A program made the position numbers and the translations under genes. DNA of 64,000 nucleotides from NCBI RefSeq assembly GCF_900176275.1, contig NZ_FWXD01000001.1, positions 124,001-188,000 of the forward strand, read 5' to 3'. Within the stretch, counting starts at the first letter, position 1. Every line of letters begins with the position of its first letter. Source of the stretch: Andreprevotia lacus DSM 23236 (GTDB taxonomy: Bacteria > Pseudomonadota > Gammaproteobacteria > Burkholderiales > Chitinibacteraceae). Below, in pieces: positions 19,444 to 28,061 of the stretch. The notes beneath the pieces were generated by a model. It was not told where the DNA came from. It ran no database searches and saw only the letters and a list, made by a program, of their open reading frames with translations.

Positions 19444-20982
19444 TTACTCGCCCGCATTCGCCTCGGCCAGCCGGCTGGCCGCCGGTGCTGCATGCGCGGG
19501 CGCACGCCGCAAGGTGAGGAAGGCCACCGCACCAGACAGTATGGTCAGCACGGCCAGTGCCAGTGTCATGTCGTGTACTGCACCGCCATAGATTTGCAGC
19601 CATGTGCCTTGCCCGGCCAGCGGGTAGAGCGCGTGTGCTTGCGGCAGATCGGCAGCGGCCAGGGCATTGCCCAGTGCGACGACTGGGGCATCGCTGCCCA
19701 GCCGGCTGTTCAAACCCGCCTGCAGCAGACCCACCAGAATGGCACCCACGATGGCCAGCGACAGCGATTCACCCGCCACACGCACGGTGGCAAAAAAGCC
19801 GGTGGCCATGCCGGCGCGCTCTTTGGCAACCACGCTGATGGCCAGATCATCCATCAGCCCCCACGGCAGGCCCGCACCCGTACCCATCAACAGCAGCGGC
19901 AATACGAAGTCGCCCGCCGGTGCGCCCGGCGCCACCGTGGCCAGCCAGAACAAGCCGACCGCCGAGATGGCAAAACCGATGGCGCACAGCGTGCTGGAGG
20001 CCAGCCAGCGTGTCAGCAGCGCGCCCAGGAAGGGTACGAACAACATGGGGGCGGACAGCGGCACCATCAGCAGGCCGGCCTTGACCGGACCATAACCCTC
20101 GATGCCGATGAAGCGCATGGGCAGGATGATCAGCGGTACCACGAAGCTGAAGGCGGTGCCCAACGGTAAAGCCTGCGCACCGAGAAAACGCCGGTTGCGG
20201 AACAGCGACAAATCCAGCATCGAGCGCGGATGCAGCCTTTCCACCTGGATGAATACTGCCAGCGCGACCACGGCGCCGATCAGCAGCCCCAGCACCGGCC
20301 AGCTGTCCCAACCCTGTTGCGGTCCCTGCATGATGCCCAGCGTGAGCAACAGCAACATCACGGTGAAGGTGATGGTGCCCCACACGTCCACGCCTTTGGC
20401 ATCCGGGTCGCGCGATTCATGCATGCGTGGCACGCCGAACAGCACTACCAGCACGCTCAGCACCGCACTGGTCAGGAAGATGCCACGCCAGCCGAATTGC
20501 TCGATCACGAAGCCGGCCCACACCGGTCCGGCCGCCAGCCCCACGCCGAAGCTGGTGCCCAGCAGGCTGTAGGCCTGCGTGCGCGCCTTGCCATCGAACG
20601 CATGTGCCAGTGAGGCCGATCCGCCAGCCATGGCGGTGGCAGCGGCAATGCCCTGCAGCGCACGCAGCGCGATCAAACTGCCCAGATTGGGTACGAAGAC
20701 CTGCAGCAGTGACAGCAGGCCGAAGGCGATGATGCCGTACTTGAACATCAGCTTGCGGCCAAAGCGGTCGGCCAGCGCACCGGCTGCCATTACGGCGCTG
20801 CCAAAACTGAGGATGAAACCGTTGACGACCCAGGCCAGCGCCAGCGCGCTGCCGCCCAGGCTTTTGCTGATGGCCGGGATGGCAATCCCGGGGGCGGTAA
20901 AGCTCAGGGGCATCATCATGCCGGCCAGGCAGACGGCGCCCAGCACCAGCCATTTTCCTTGTGGATTTTCTGCGTGCGACAT
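19444..20982 (-). CDS. MFS multidrug efflux transporter, DHA2 (14-span) type
   Basis: A 512-residue major facilitator with 14 predicted spans. Family marks include the motif A loop GALADRFGRKLMF (about 67-79), the motif C-like GTSFGVGLAAGPVWAG (about 142-157), and the DHA2-type beginning with AIPAISKSLGGSALALAWVVNGF. It should export a drug or toxic metabolite using the proton gradient. It is divergent from a TetR gene, with two palindromes in the gap, which is the standard layout of a repressed efflux pump. The start ATG has a GGAG site. Confidence 0.9.
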   Translation of the reverse strand: MSHAENPQGKWLVLGAVCLAGMMMPLSFTAPGIAIPAISKSLGGSALALAWVVNGFILSFGSAVMAAGALADRFGRKLMFKYGIIAFGLLSLLQVFVPNLGSLIALRALQGIAAATAMAGGSASLAHAFDGKARTQAYSLLGTSFGVGLAAGPVWAGFVIEQFGWRGIFLTSAVLSVLVVLFGVPRMHESRDPDAKGVDVWGTITFTVMLLLLTLGIMQGPQQGWDSWPVLGLLIGAVVALAVFIQVERLHPRSMLDLSLFRNRRFLGAQALPLGTAFSFVVPLIILPMRFIGIEGYGPVKAGLLMVPLSAPMLFVPFLGALLTRWLASSTLCAIGFAISAVGLFWLATVAPGAPAGDFVLPLLLMGTGAGLPWGLMDDLAISVVAKERAGMATGFFATVRVAGESLSLAIVGAILVGLLQAGLNSRLGSDAPVVALGNALAAADLPQAHALYPLAGQGTWLQIYGGAVHDMTLALAVLTILSGAVAFLTLRRAPAHAAPAASRLAEANAGE

Positions 20983-21035
20983 CGGGGTCTCCGGTGAGTG
21001 TGAATGATGGCGCGCAACCCTTGTGCGGTTGCGCT

Positions 21036-21061
21036 ATATTTGTATCGTTCGACACAAATAT
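21036..21061. promoter_or_regulatory. Palindromic operator 1 of the TetR/MFS pair
   Basis: A 26-bp inverted repeat in which 11 of 13 half-site positions match (left arm ATATTTGTATCGT, right arm its near complement). It lies between the divergent efflux and regulator genes and has the size and symmetry expected for a TetR dimer site. Confidence 0.75.
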
Positions 21062-21094
21062 CATCGTGGCGTCAAATCACGGTGTCAATCATTA

Positions 21095-21114
21095 TTTGTG
21101 ATGATCGTTACAAA
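21095..21114. promoter_or_regulatory. Palindromic operator 2 of the TetR/MFS pair
   Basis: A 20-bp imperfect palindrome sharing the TTTGT-ACAAA outer half-sites with operator 1 (8 of 10 half-site positions match). It is nearer to the regulator and suggests autoregulation. Confidence 0.6.
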
Positions 21115-21172
21115 ATTGATGTGCAGCCTGTCAGCCTGCTGTTGGCTGGGGGGCGTTGCCAGGGTGGGATGT

Positions 21173-21805
21173 ATGGCGGAAAGAGGTCGCCCGCGCTGTT
21201 TTGACCGGGCAGAGGCATTGCGCCGGGCCATGGATGTGTTCTGGATTCATGGCTATGAAGGTTCGTCGCTCAGTCAGCTGACTGAGGCGATGGGCATCAA
21301 TTCGCCCAGTCTTTATGCCGCGTTTGGCTCCAAGGAGGCGCTGTTCAAGGAGGCGCTGGATCAGTACGACCGCGAAGAGGGCGCTGCCATTCAGTCCAGG
21401 CTGGATAGCCGCCCCCGCTTGCGCGATGCCATCGAGGCCATGCTGGAAGCCAGCGCGATTTGCTTCTCCGAACCCGGCCGCCCGCCCGGCTGCATGGTGT
21501 TGCTGTCGGCGCTCAACTGCACCCCCGGCAATGCCGGCGTATGGCAGCACTTGCATGAGCGGCGCGGCCGCTCGCTCGATATCCTGCGCGCGCGCTTCCT
21601 GCGCGGTCTGGCCGAGGGCGATCTGCCACCCGGCTGTGATGTGGAAGCGCTGACCAGCTTCTATGCCGGTATACGCCAGGCCATGTCGATGCAGGCCATC
21701 GACGGCGCCAGCCGCGCCACGCTGCAAGGGCTGGCACGGGCGGGGATGCTGGCCTGGGATGCGCTGGTGGGCCAGCCTGCAACAACGGCAGATGCTGCTG
21801 GATAG
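21173..21805 (+). CDS. TetR-family transcriptional repressor
   Basis: A 210-residue regulator. The N-terminal HTH is clear: RAEALRRAMDVFWIHGYEGSSLSQLTEAMGINSPSLYAAFGSKEALFKEAL, followed by a helical ligand-binding domain with RPPGCMVLLSALNC. The start at 21173 (MAERGRPRCF) matches the usual TetR beginning; the upstream frame runs through the operator region and is not coding. It is divergent from the DHA2-type efflux pump and is expected to repress both genes until an inducer binds. Confidence 0.92.
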   Translation: MAERGRPRCFDRAEALRRAMDVFWIHGYEGSSLSQLTEAMGINSPSLYAAFGSKEALFKEALDQYDREEGAAIQSRLDSRPRLRDAIEAMLEASAICFSEPGRPPGCMVLLSALNCTPGNAGVWQHLHERRGRSLDILRARFLRGLAEGDLPPGCDVEALTSFYAGIRQAMSMQAIDGASRATLQGLARAGMLAWDALVGQPATTADAAG

Positions 21806-21918
21806 GCTGGCTGGTTGATCCAGCGCATCTCGTAGTCAAGCAGGCATTCTTACAAAGCCCATGCGCGGTACAATCGCGGGGAACCGATTTTCCCCTGCGA
21901 CTTTTGTGGAGCATGAGC

Positions 21919-23151
21919 ATGACCAAACTCTTCATCGAGGACTTGTCCCTCTCCGGTAAGCGCGTGCTGATGCGCGTGGACTTCAACGTACCGGTCAAGA
22001 ATGGCGTGGTGGAGAGCGATAAGCGCATCCGCGCTGCGTTGCCGACCATCCGTTACGCGCTGGATCAAGGTGCATCGGTGGTGCTGATGAGCCACTTGGG
22101 CCGCCCGAACGGCGCGCGCGTCGAGAAGTACACACTGGCGCCGGTGGCCACCCGTCTGGCGGAGCTGCTGGGCCGTCCGGTGCAGTTCCTGAATGACTGT
22201 GTGGGTGCAGAAGTCGAAGGCGCCGTGGCCAAGCTGCAGGCTGGCGAAGTGGCGCTGCTGGAAAACGTGCGCTTCCACATCGAGGAAGAAGGCAAGGCCA
22301 AGGATGCCGATGGCAACAGCGTCAAGGCTGATCCGGCCAAGGTCGAAGCCTTCCGTGCTTCGCTGTCCAGGCTGGGCGATGTATTCATCAACGATGCATT
22401 CGGCACTGCGCACCGTGCGCATTCGTCGGTGGTCGGCGTGAACCTGCCGCGCGCATCGGGTTACCTGCTGAAGAAGGAACTGGAATTCCTCGGCGACGCA
22501 GTGAACCAGCCAGTGCGTCCGCTGGTGGCCATCATTGGTGGCTCCAAGATTTCCGGCAAGATCGACGTGATCCAGGCGCTGCTGCCCAAGGTCGACAAGC
22601 TGATTATCGGTGGCGGCATGGCCTTCACCTTCCTCAAGGCCAAGGGCTATGAAGTCGGCCAGTCGCTGTGCGAAAACGACCGCGTCGAGCTGGCGCGCGA
22701 GCTGATGCAGGCCGCTGGCGACAAGCTGGAACTGCCGTCCGACACCATGGTCACCAAGAAGCTGGACTTCGATGCGCGCACGCTGGATGGTCTGGTGCAA
22801 GTGGCGTCCAACGCCATTCCGGCCGATCAGGAAGGCGTGGACATCGGCGAAGCCACCCGTGCCCGTTATGCGGAGATCATCCGTTCGGCCAAGACTGTGC
22901 TGTGGAATGGCCCGATGGGCGTGTTCGAAATCGACGCCAGCTCGGCCGGCACTTTCGCCGTTGCCCACGCGCTGGTCGATGCAACTGCCAATGGTGCCAT
23001 CACCGTGGTTGGCGGTGGCGACTCGGTGGCTGCAGTCGAGAAGGCTGGTCTGGAAGACAAGGTGACCCACGTGTCGACCGGCGGCGGTGCATCGCTGGAA
23101 TTCCTCGAAGGCAAGGCACTGCCGGGCGTGGAAGCACTGAGCGACAAGTAA
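21919..23151 (+). CDS. pgk: Phosphoglycerate kinase with eukaryote-like sequence features
   Basis: A 410-residue phosphoglycerate kinase, transferring phosphate between 1,3-bisphosphoglycerate and ADP. Conserved parts include RVDFNVPVKNG, MSHLGRPNG, NDAFGTAHRAHSS, GGSKISGKI and the nucleotide loop VVGGGDS. It is about 20 residues longer than common bacterial forms because of an insertion after ENVRFH (EEEGKAKDADGNSVKADPAK) and ends HVSTGGGASLEFLEGKALPG; both resemble animal, fungal or Bacteroidetes-type enzymes. The ATG at 21919 has GGAG 7 bases upstream, unlike the ATG at 21913. It stands alone with its own terminator rather than in a gap-pgk cluster. Confidence 0.96.
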   Translation: MTKLFIEDLSLSGKRVLMRVDFNVPVKNGVVESDKRIRAALPTIRYALDQGASVVLMSHLGRPNGARVEKYTLAPVATRLAELLGRPVQFLNDCVGAEVEGAVAKLQAGEVALLENVRFHIEEEGKAKDADGNSVKADPAKVEAFRASLSRLGDVFINDAFGTAHRAHSSVVGVNLPRASGYLLKKELEFLGDAVNQPVRPLVAIIGGSKISGKIDVIQALLPKVDKLIIGGGMAFTFLKAKGYEVGQSLCENDRVELARELMQAAGDKLELPSDTMVTKKLDFDARTLDGLVQVASNAIPADQEGVDIGEATRARYAEIIRSAKTVLWNGPMGVFEIDASSAGTFAVAHALVDATANGAITVVGGGDSVAAVEKAGLEDKVTHVSTGGGASLEFLEGKALPGVEALSDK

Positions 23152-23170
23152 GCGCATCGGTGATGCAACA

Positions 23171-23199
23171 AAAAACCCGCAGCATGCTGCGGGTTTTTT
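23171..23199 (+). terminator. Rho-independent terminator after pgk
   Basis: A palindromic stem centred on CCCGCAGC/GCTGCGGG with an A-run before it and six Ts after it, 19 bases beyond the pgk stop. The element is symmetrical enough to work in both directions. Confidence 0.9.
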
Positions 23200-23201
23200 G
23201 T

Positions 23202-23294
23202 TGGCAGGGCTGAGATATGCTGGCAAGGCGTGCAAAATGCGTGCCGCACAAGCGGCAATGCCGGCGAGCGCAATTCAGCCGGACGGCTCTGCTA
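23202..23294 (+). repeat. Dispersed hairpin repeat, copy 1
   Basis: This 93-bp element shares a core beginning AAGGCGTGC (23225-23279) with copies at 52097-52209 and 55189-55285. It is closed by TGGCAGGGCTG (23202-23212) pairing with CGGCTCTGCTA (23284-23294): eight Watson-Crick and three G-T pairs. The core is about four bases shorter than in the other two copies. Confidence 0.6.
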
Positions 23295-23386
23295 GCATGG
23301 AGTTGCATGTCGGTGGCAATGCCGCGCACATCGTTCAAATACGCCATCGGCCCAATCGCTGCTGGCAGCAACAAGGGGTGAAACGG

Positions 23387-23617
23387 ATGAAGGACGACGA
23401 GCTGGTCAGCACGATAGCCGGGCATATTCGCCAGTATCTTGCCGCGCGTCCGCAGTCTGCCGATACGCTGGAAGGGATACACCAGTGGTGGATAAACTGG
23501 CCGACAGCGCCGGAAAGCCCGTCGGTAACGCTGGCTGCGCTGCAACAGCTAGAGCAGGCCGGTGTGGTGATGCGCGTTCACGTCGGAGGTCGGGATTTGT
23601 GGCGGGCTGCGCGGTAG
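23387..23617 (+). CDS. Small conserved protein, winged-helix-like
   Basis: A 76-residue protein starting at the ATG preceded by AGGGG. The order of elements, IAGHIRQYLAARPQSADTLEGI - HQWW - TLAALQQLEQAGVVMRVHVGGRDLWR, looks like three helices and a beta wing, the pattern of a minimal winged-helix fold. I recall similar short proteins with the DTLEGIxxWW motif in betaproteobacteria, with no known function. It may bind DNA, but that is inference only. It is between the pgk repeat region and a convergent transporter gene. Confidence 0.65.
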   Translation: MKDDELVSTIAGHIRQYLAARPQSADTLEGIHQWWINWPTAPESPSVTLAALQQLEQAGVVMRVHVGGRDLWRAAR

Positions 23618-23679
23618 CGTCAGCGCCCCTGGACCGGATACGCGCTGGCAGCATGCCGGCGTTACCTTTCATACTGGTT

Positions 23680-24714
23680 TCAGGTAGCCACTGCATCCTT
23701 GCGTATCAGCAGCCCGCGCGCATCCAGCTCGGTTTTCATATAGGCGTAGAACACCGGGGCGGCCACTACGCCGGCCAGGCCGAACAGGGTTTCGAACAGC
23801 AGCATGGCCAGCAGCACTTCCCAGACGTGGGCGCGGATTTGCGTGCCGACGATGCGGGCGTTCAGGAAGTACTCCAGCTTGTGTACCACCACCAGAAACA
23901 CCAGCGAGGCCACGGCCACCTGATACGAGTGCGACAGGCTGACGATGACGATCACCGTGTTGGACAGCAGATTGCCGATGGCCGGCAGCAGGCCGAGCAA
24001 GAAGGTCAGCAGCAAGATGGTCTTGGTAAAGGGCAGGTGAATGCCGAGCACCGGCAGCGCAATCAGCAGGTAAACCGCCGTCAGCGCGGTGTTGATGGCG
24101 GAAATGCGGCATTGTGCGAACACCACTTTCTGGAAGGCATCGCCGAAACGCAGCATGCGGGTGCGCAAATGCAGTGCCAAGGGGCCCAGCGCATTGAGCG
24201 GGCCGCTCTGGTTCAGTGCTACCAGCACGCCAAGAATGGTACCGACCAGCACGTGCGCCAGCAGCAGGCCGGCTTCCTTGCCGATCATCTGCATCTCGGT
24301 TGAGTGCTCGACCAGCCACTTCACCATGATGGCGCGCAGGTCATCGGCCTCGGTCGGCAGCGAGTCTGCGATCCAGTCCGGCAGCGAGCGGCTGGCATCG
24401 GCGACGATGGCGGCCATCTTGCCGAGCAGGCCGGACAGACCCGCGCTGGACTTGAGCGAGGAAATGCCGGCCAGCACCAGCAGCGCCAGACCACCGACCA
24501 CCACCGCAGCAATCAGGCCCACGGCCACCAGTTGCACGCGGCGGGCGGCGATATGCCGCACCAGCAGCGCCGATAGACCCCGGATCAGCACAAAGGTGAT
24601 CATGCCGGCGAACAGTGCGGCCACCAGATGAAAAACCAGCGTGGCAATCAACAGCAGCGCGGCAATGGCCAGGGTGGCGAAATCGCACTGGCGATCCAGT
24701 GGCGTGGTGGGCAT
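23680..24714 (-). CDS. AI-2E family (PerM/YhhT-like) membrane transporter
   Basis: A 344-residue polytopic protein of the AI-2E transporter family: two N-terminal spans, a long variable segment with amphipathic helices, and the C-terminal membrane part with LPFTKTILLLTFLLGLLPAIGNLLSNTVIVIVSL and a final YAYMKTELDARGLL tail. The start at 24714 has a GAGGAA site. Members have been linked to export of autoinducer-2 or to ion exchange; the actual substrate here is unknown. Confidence 0.85.
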   Translation of the reverse strand: MPTTPLDRQCDFATLAIAALLLIATLVFHLVAALFAGMITFVLIRGLSALLVRHIAARRVQLVAVGLIAAVVVGGLALLVLAGISSLKSSAGLSGLLGKMAAIVADASRSLPDWIADSLPTEADDLRAIMVKWLVEHSTEMQMIGKEAGLLLAHVLVGTILGVLVALNQSGPLNALGPLALHLRTRMLRFGDAFQKVVFAQCRISAINTALTAVYLLIALPVLGIHLPFTKTILLLTFLLGLLPAIGNLLSNTVIVIVSLSHSYQVAVASLVFLVVVHKLEYFLNARIVGTQIRAHVWEVLLAMLLFETLFGLAGVVAAPVFYAYMKTELDARGLLIRKDAVAT

Positions 24715-25257
24715 GGGTATTCCTCGACGACGATCAAAAGTGCCCCGCGTCGGGGCATCTGCCTGTGTATAGCGGTATTCGACCTGCTTTGCACGCCGGT
24801 GGCAGACCTGCCGGATCACGCTTGCACGTTGCTCAATCGGGGCGCAGGGCGTGATTTCAAGCCGCAAGCCCGTTTTTTCATGACGCAGAACTTTCTTTGT
24901 TGTTCGCAAACAACGGGGTATCAAAACTATTTTGTACAGAAGCGCATCAGAATATGGTCATTATTGAATGCGATCATTGGACAAATTGCTTTTCAACTGA
25001 ATGATTTTTAATGATTTATTAAGACAAATCACATTTATTCATTTTGGTGCATCCATTCCAGGCTGCATTGCAGTCATCGGTGTGGAAAACGGTGTCTTTT
25101 GCCGCTGTCAGCAAGCCCGCCGGTGATTGACGTTGCGACCGGCAAGGCAGCTAATCACGCTCGGCGCCCAGGCCTGCGCGAACAAAGACAGGTCGGGTGG
25201 CGGCTTCCGTCATGTCCGGACGGGAGTACTCATACAACCAAAGAAGGAAATGTCGAG
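24715..25257. promoter_or_regulatory. Long AT-rich upstream region of the two-CBM chitinase
   Basis: A 543-base gap without a gene. The section from about 24890 to 25050 is strongly AT-rich and is the likely promoter region of the chitinase; TTGGAC near 24976 with AATGAT 17 bases later is a weak sigma-70 candidate. A short hairpin (CCGTC with GACGG, 25207-25223) lies in the leader, and AAGAAGGAAA provides the ribosome site. The length suggests regulator binding, for example by a chitin-responsive factor. Confidence 0.45.
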
Positions 25258-27972
25258 ATGTCCATGCTTCGCTACAGCATGGCAGCACTGCCGTTGGCGC
25301 TCGCCGCCGTATTCGCGCATGCTGCCTATCCTGCCTGGCAGGAAGGTACTACCTACACCGCTGGCACCTACGTCAGCTACAACGGCCATGACTACCAGGC
25401 CCTCGTGACCCACACCGCCTATGTCGGCGCTGGCTGGACCCCGTCCTCCACCCCGACCCTGTGGAAGGATCTGGGCGTGAGCAGCGGTTCCACACCGACC
25501 GCAACCCCGGCCCCGACTGCTGCGCCGACCGCCACCCCGGTTCCGGTTACCAATGCACCGACCGCCACCCCGAAGCCGACAGCTACCCCGGCTCCGACCA
25601 CCGCGCCGACTGCCACACCGGCGCCGTCGGCTGGTTGCTACCAGGCCTGGAACAGCGGCACCGCCTATAACGGCGGCGCGCAAGTGACCTACAACGGTCG
25701 CAACTACACTGCCAAGTGGTGGACACAGAACAATATCCCGTCGTCGAGCAATGGCGATGGCCAGCCGTGGACCGACAACGGCCCCTGCGGCAGCGTGACC
25801 CCGACCACCGCACCGACCACAACACCGAAGCCGACTACTACTCCGGTTCCAGTGACCGCGACACCGGTTCCGGTTACGGCCACGCCGGTGCCCGTGACCG
25901 GTACGCCGGTCCCGACGGTCACGCCGAAGCCGACCGCTACACCGGTCCCGGTTACTGGTACGCCGGTTCCGACCGCCACCCCGGTGCCGAGCGGCGCCAA
26001 CGATGCCTGCCGCCCGGACGGCATGGTCAGCAGCGTGGCCAACGTGCCGTACTGCCAGGTTTATGATGCCAACGGCCGTGAAATCCTGCCCAATGGCTTG
26101 TCGCGCCGCATCGTCGGCTACTTCACCAACTGGCGCCATGGCGCCGATGGTCAGCCGACCTATCTGGTGAACAACCTGCCGTGGAACATGATGTCGCATA
26201 TCAACTATGCGTTCGCCACGGTGGATCAGAACAAGTACACGGTGCAGATCGACACCAGTGCCAACAGCCCCGATATCGCCATGACCTGGCCGGGCGTGGC
26301 TGGCGCGCAGATGGATGACTCGCTGCCGTACAAGGGCCACTTCAACCTGCTGGCGCAGTACAAGAAGCAGCACCCGGGCGTGCGCGCCCTGCTGTCGGTG
26401 GGTGGCTGGGCCGGTTCGACCGGTTTCTACACCATGACCACCAATGCCGATGGCACGGTCAACACTGCCGGCATCAATACCTTTGCCGATTCGGTCGTGG
26501 CCTTCCTGCGCCAGTACCCGGCCTTCGACGGTATCGATATCGACTATGAGCACCCGAGCACTGATACCGAAGCCGGCGCCCCTGCCGACTTCACGCTGTC
26601 GCAGCCGCGCCTCAAGGGCCTGATGACCAGCTACAAGCAGCTGATGCAAGTACTGCGCCAGAAGCTTGATACCGCTGCAGTGCAGGACAACAAGTACTAC
26701 TTCCTCAGCATCGCCGGCTCCGGTTCGGGCTGGGTACTGCGCGGCGAGGAAAACCTGCCGGTGCTGCAATACCTCGACTTCGTCAACGTGATGTCGTACG
26801 ACCTGCACGGTACCTGGAACCAGTACGTCGGCCCGAACTCGGCGCTGTTTGACGACGGCAAGGATGCCGAGCTGATCGCCGGTGCCGCGTATCAGTACCA
26901 GAACATCGGCTACCTGAACGTGGACTGGGCTTACCATTACTACCGTGGCGCCATGCAGTCGGGCCGCATCAACATGGGTATCCCGTACTACACCAACGGC
27001 TGGAAGACCGTCACTGGCGGCACCAACGGCCTGTGGGGTACTGCGCCCATCATCAACGACGCAGTGGCCTGCGCCGGCGCGGCACCGTGCGGTGGCGGCG
27101 CTTCGGGCATCGACAATGTGTGGTATGACCTCGACACCAAGGGCAACCCGGTTGCTGCCGGTGGCAACCCGGTGTGGCACGCGCTGAACCTGACCAAGGG
27201 CATCGTTCCGGATTACCTGGATGCCTACAAGGTGACGGACAAGAGCATCGTTGGCAGCTACCAGCTGCTCTACGATCCGACCCTGGTTGCATCGTGGGTG
27301 TGGAACGCCAACAAGCAAGTGTTCCTGTCGGTGGAAAGTGAACAGACCATCAACACCAAGGCCGATTACATCGTCAAGAACGGCATCGGTGGCGCAATGA
27401 TCTGGGAAATGGCCGGTGACTACGCCTGGGATGCCAGCCGCAATGGCGGCAAGGGCGAGTACTACATGGGCAACACCTTCACCACCGACCTGTATAACAA
27501 GTTCAAGGGTGCTGCGGCCTATGGCAGCCAGCGTGCCAACGGCACACTGCCGCCCACCACGGCCAATGTCGCCGTCAACTTCAGCGGCTGGAAGCTGGGT
27601 GACGACAACTACCCGTTCGTGGTGACCATGAACCTGGTGAACAACACCGCTGCCAGCCTGCCGGCCGGCACCGTGGTGGAGTTTGACGTGCCGGTCTCGG
27701 CACCGTCGACCATCAGCTCGACCACCTCTGCAGTGAACTTCACCGTGACCCAGGCTGGCTACAACGGCCCGAACAACATCGGTGGCTTCAAGGCTGACTT
27801 CAACCACGCCAAGTTCACGCTGGCCAAGGCCCTGGCAGCCGGCGGCACGCTGGCTGTGAAGCTGAGCTACGACCTGCCGATCTCCGGCCCGTCCAACTAC
27901 GTCATCACCGTGGGTGGCAACCAGTATCGTCTGGCACAGGACTACCCGCTGTTGCCGGTGGGCCTGAAGTAA
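25258..27972 (+). CDS. Secreted modular chitinase, CBM5/12-CBM5/12-GH18-ChiC
   Basis: A 904-residue secreted chitinase. Order: signal peptide (to about 22); CBM5/12 chitin-binding module (24-72, YPAWQEGTTYTAGTYVSYNG); Pro/Thr linker (about 78-125); second CBM (127-178, CYQAWNSGTAYNGG); second Pro/Thr linker (about 180-246) with repeats of ATPVPVT; GH18 catalytic barrel (about 284-770) with LLSVGGW and intact DGIDIDYE (424-431, acid E431); and a C-terminal beta domain (about 785-904) of the chitinase C type. The two binding modules target insoluble chitin. The start at 25258 follows a purine-rich site and gives a proper signal peptide. A strong terminator follows. Confidence 0.95.
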   Translation: MSMLRYSMAALPLALAAVFAHAAYPAWQEGTTYTAGTYVSYNGHDYQALVTHTAYVGAGWTPSSTPTLWKDLGVSSGSTPTATPAPTAAPTATPVPVTNAPTATPKPTATPAPTTAPTATPAPSAGCYQAWNSGTAYNGGAQVTYNGRNYTAKWWTQNNIPSSSNGDGQPWTDNGPCGSVTPTTAPTTTPKPTTTPVPVTATPVPVTATPVPVTGTPVPTVTPKPTATPVPVTGTPVPTATPVPSGANDACRPDGMVSSVANVPYCQVYDANGREILPNGLSRRIVGYFTNWRHGADGQPTYLVNNLPWNMMSHINYAFATVDQNKYTVQIDTSANSPDIAMTWPGVAGAQMDDSLPYKGHFNLLAQYKKQHPGVRALLSVGGWAGSTGFYTMTTNADGTVNTAGINTFADSVVAFLRQYPAFDGIDIDYEHPSTDTEAGAPADFTLSQPRLKGLMTSYKQLMQVLRQKLDTAAVQDNKYYFLSIAGSGSGWVLRGEENLPVLQYLDFVNVMSYDLHGTWNQYVGPNSALFDDGKDAELIAGAAYQYQNIGYLNVDWAYHYYRGAMQSGRINMGIPYYTNGWKTVTGGTNGLWGTAPIINDAVACAGAAPCGGGASGIDNVWYDLDTKGNPVAAGGNPVWHALNLTKGIVPDYLDAYKVTDKSIVGSYQLLYDPTLVASWVWNANKQVFLSVESEQTINTKADYIVKNGIGGAMIWEMAGDYAWDASRNGGKGEYYMGNTFTTDLYNKFKGAAAYGSQRANGTLPPTTANVAVNFSGWKLGDDNYPFVVTMNLVNNTAASLPAGTVVEFDVPVSAPSTISSTTSAVNFTVTQAGYNGPNNIGGFKADFNHAKFTLAKALAAGGTLAVKLSYDLPISGPSNYVITVGGNQYRLAQDYPLLPVGLK

Positions 27973-28007
27973 GTCGCTACAGACCGGGCCTTGCCCGGTT
28001 GCAAGTG

Positions 28008-28038
28008 AAAAGGCCGGCTGTGAAGCCGGCCTTTTTTT
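28008..28038 (+). terminator. Rho-independent terminator after the modular chitinase
   Basis: A 12-bp stem (AAAAGGCCGGCT and complement) with a GTGA loop and a T-run to 28038. A smaller hairpin (CCGGGC/GCCCGG) lies just before it at 27984-27998. The downstream gene converges. Confidence 0.9.
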
Positions 28039-28061
28039 AGGATACGTTCCGAACAGCAGGA

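Noticed and set aside
21904-21918. TTG at 21904 or ATG at 21913 as start of pgk
   Set aside because: GGAG is placed correctly only for the ATG at 21919, which also gives the usual beginning of the enzyme.
25480-25990. Repetitive DNA considered as a CRISPR array or VNTR
   Set aside because: The repeats are short, imperfect, in frame and encode Pro/Thr linkers between chitinase domains; there are no equal spacers and no cas genes.
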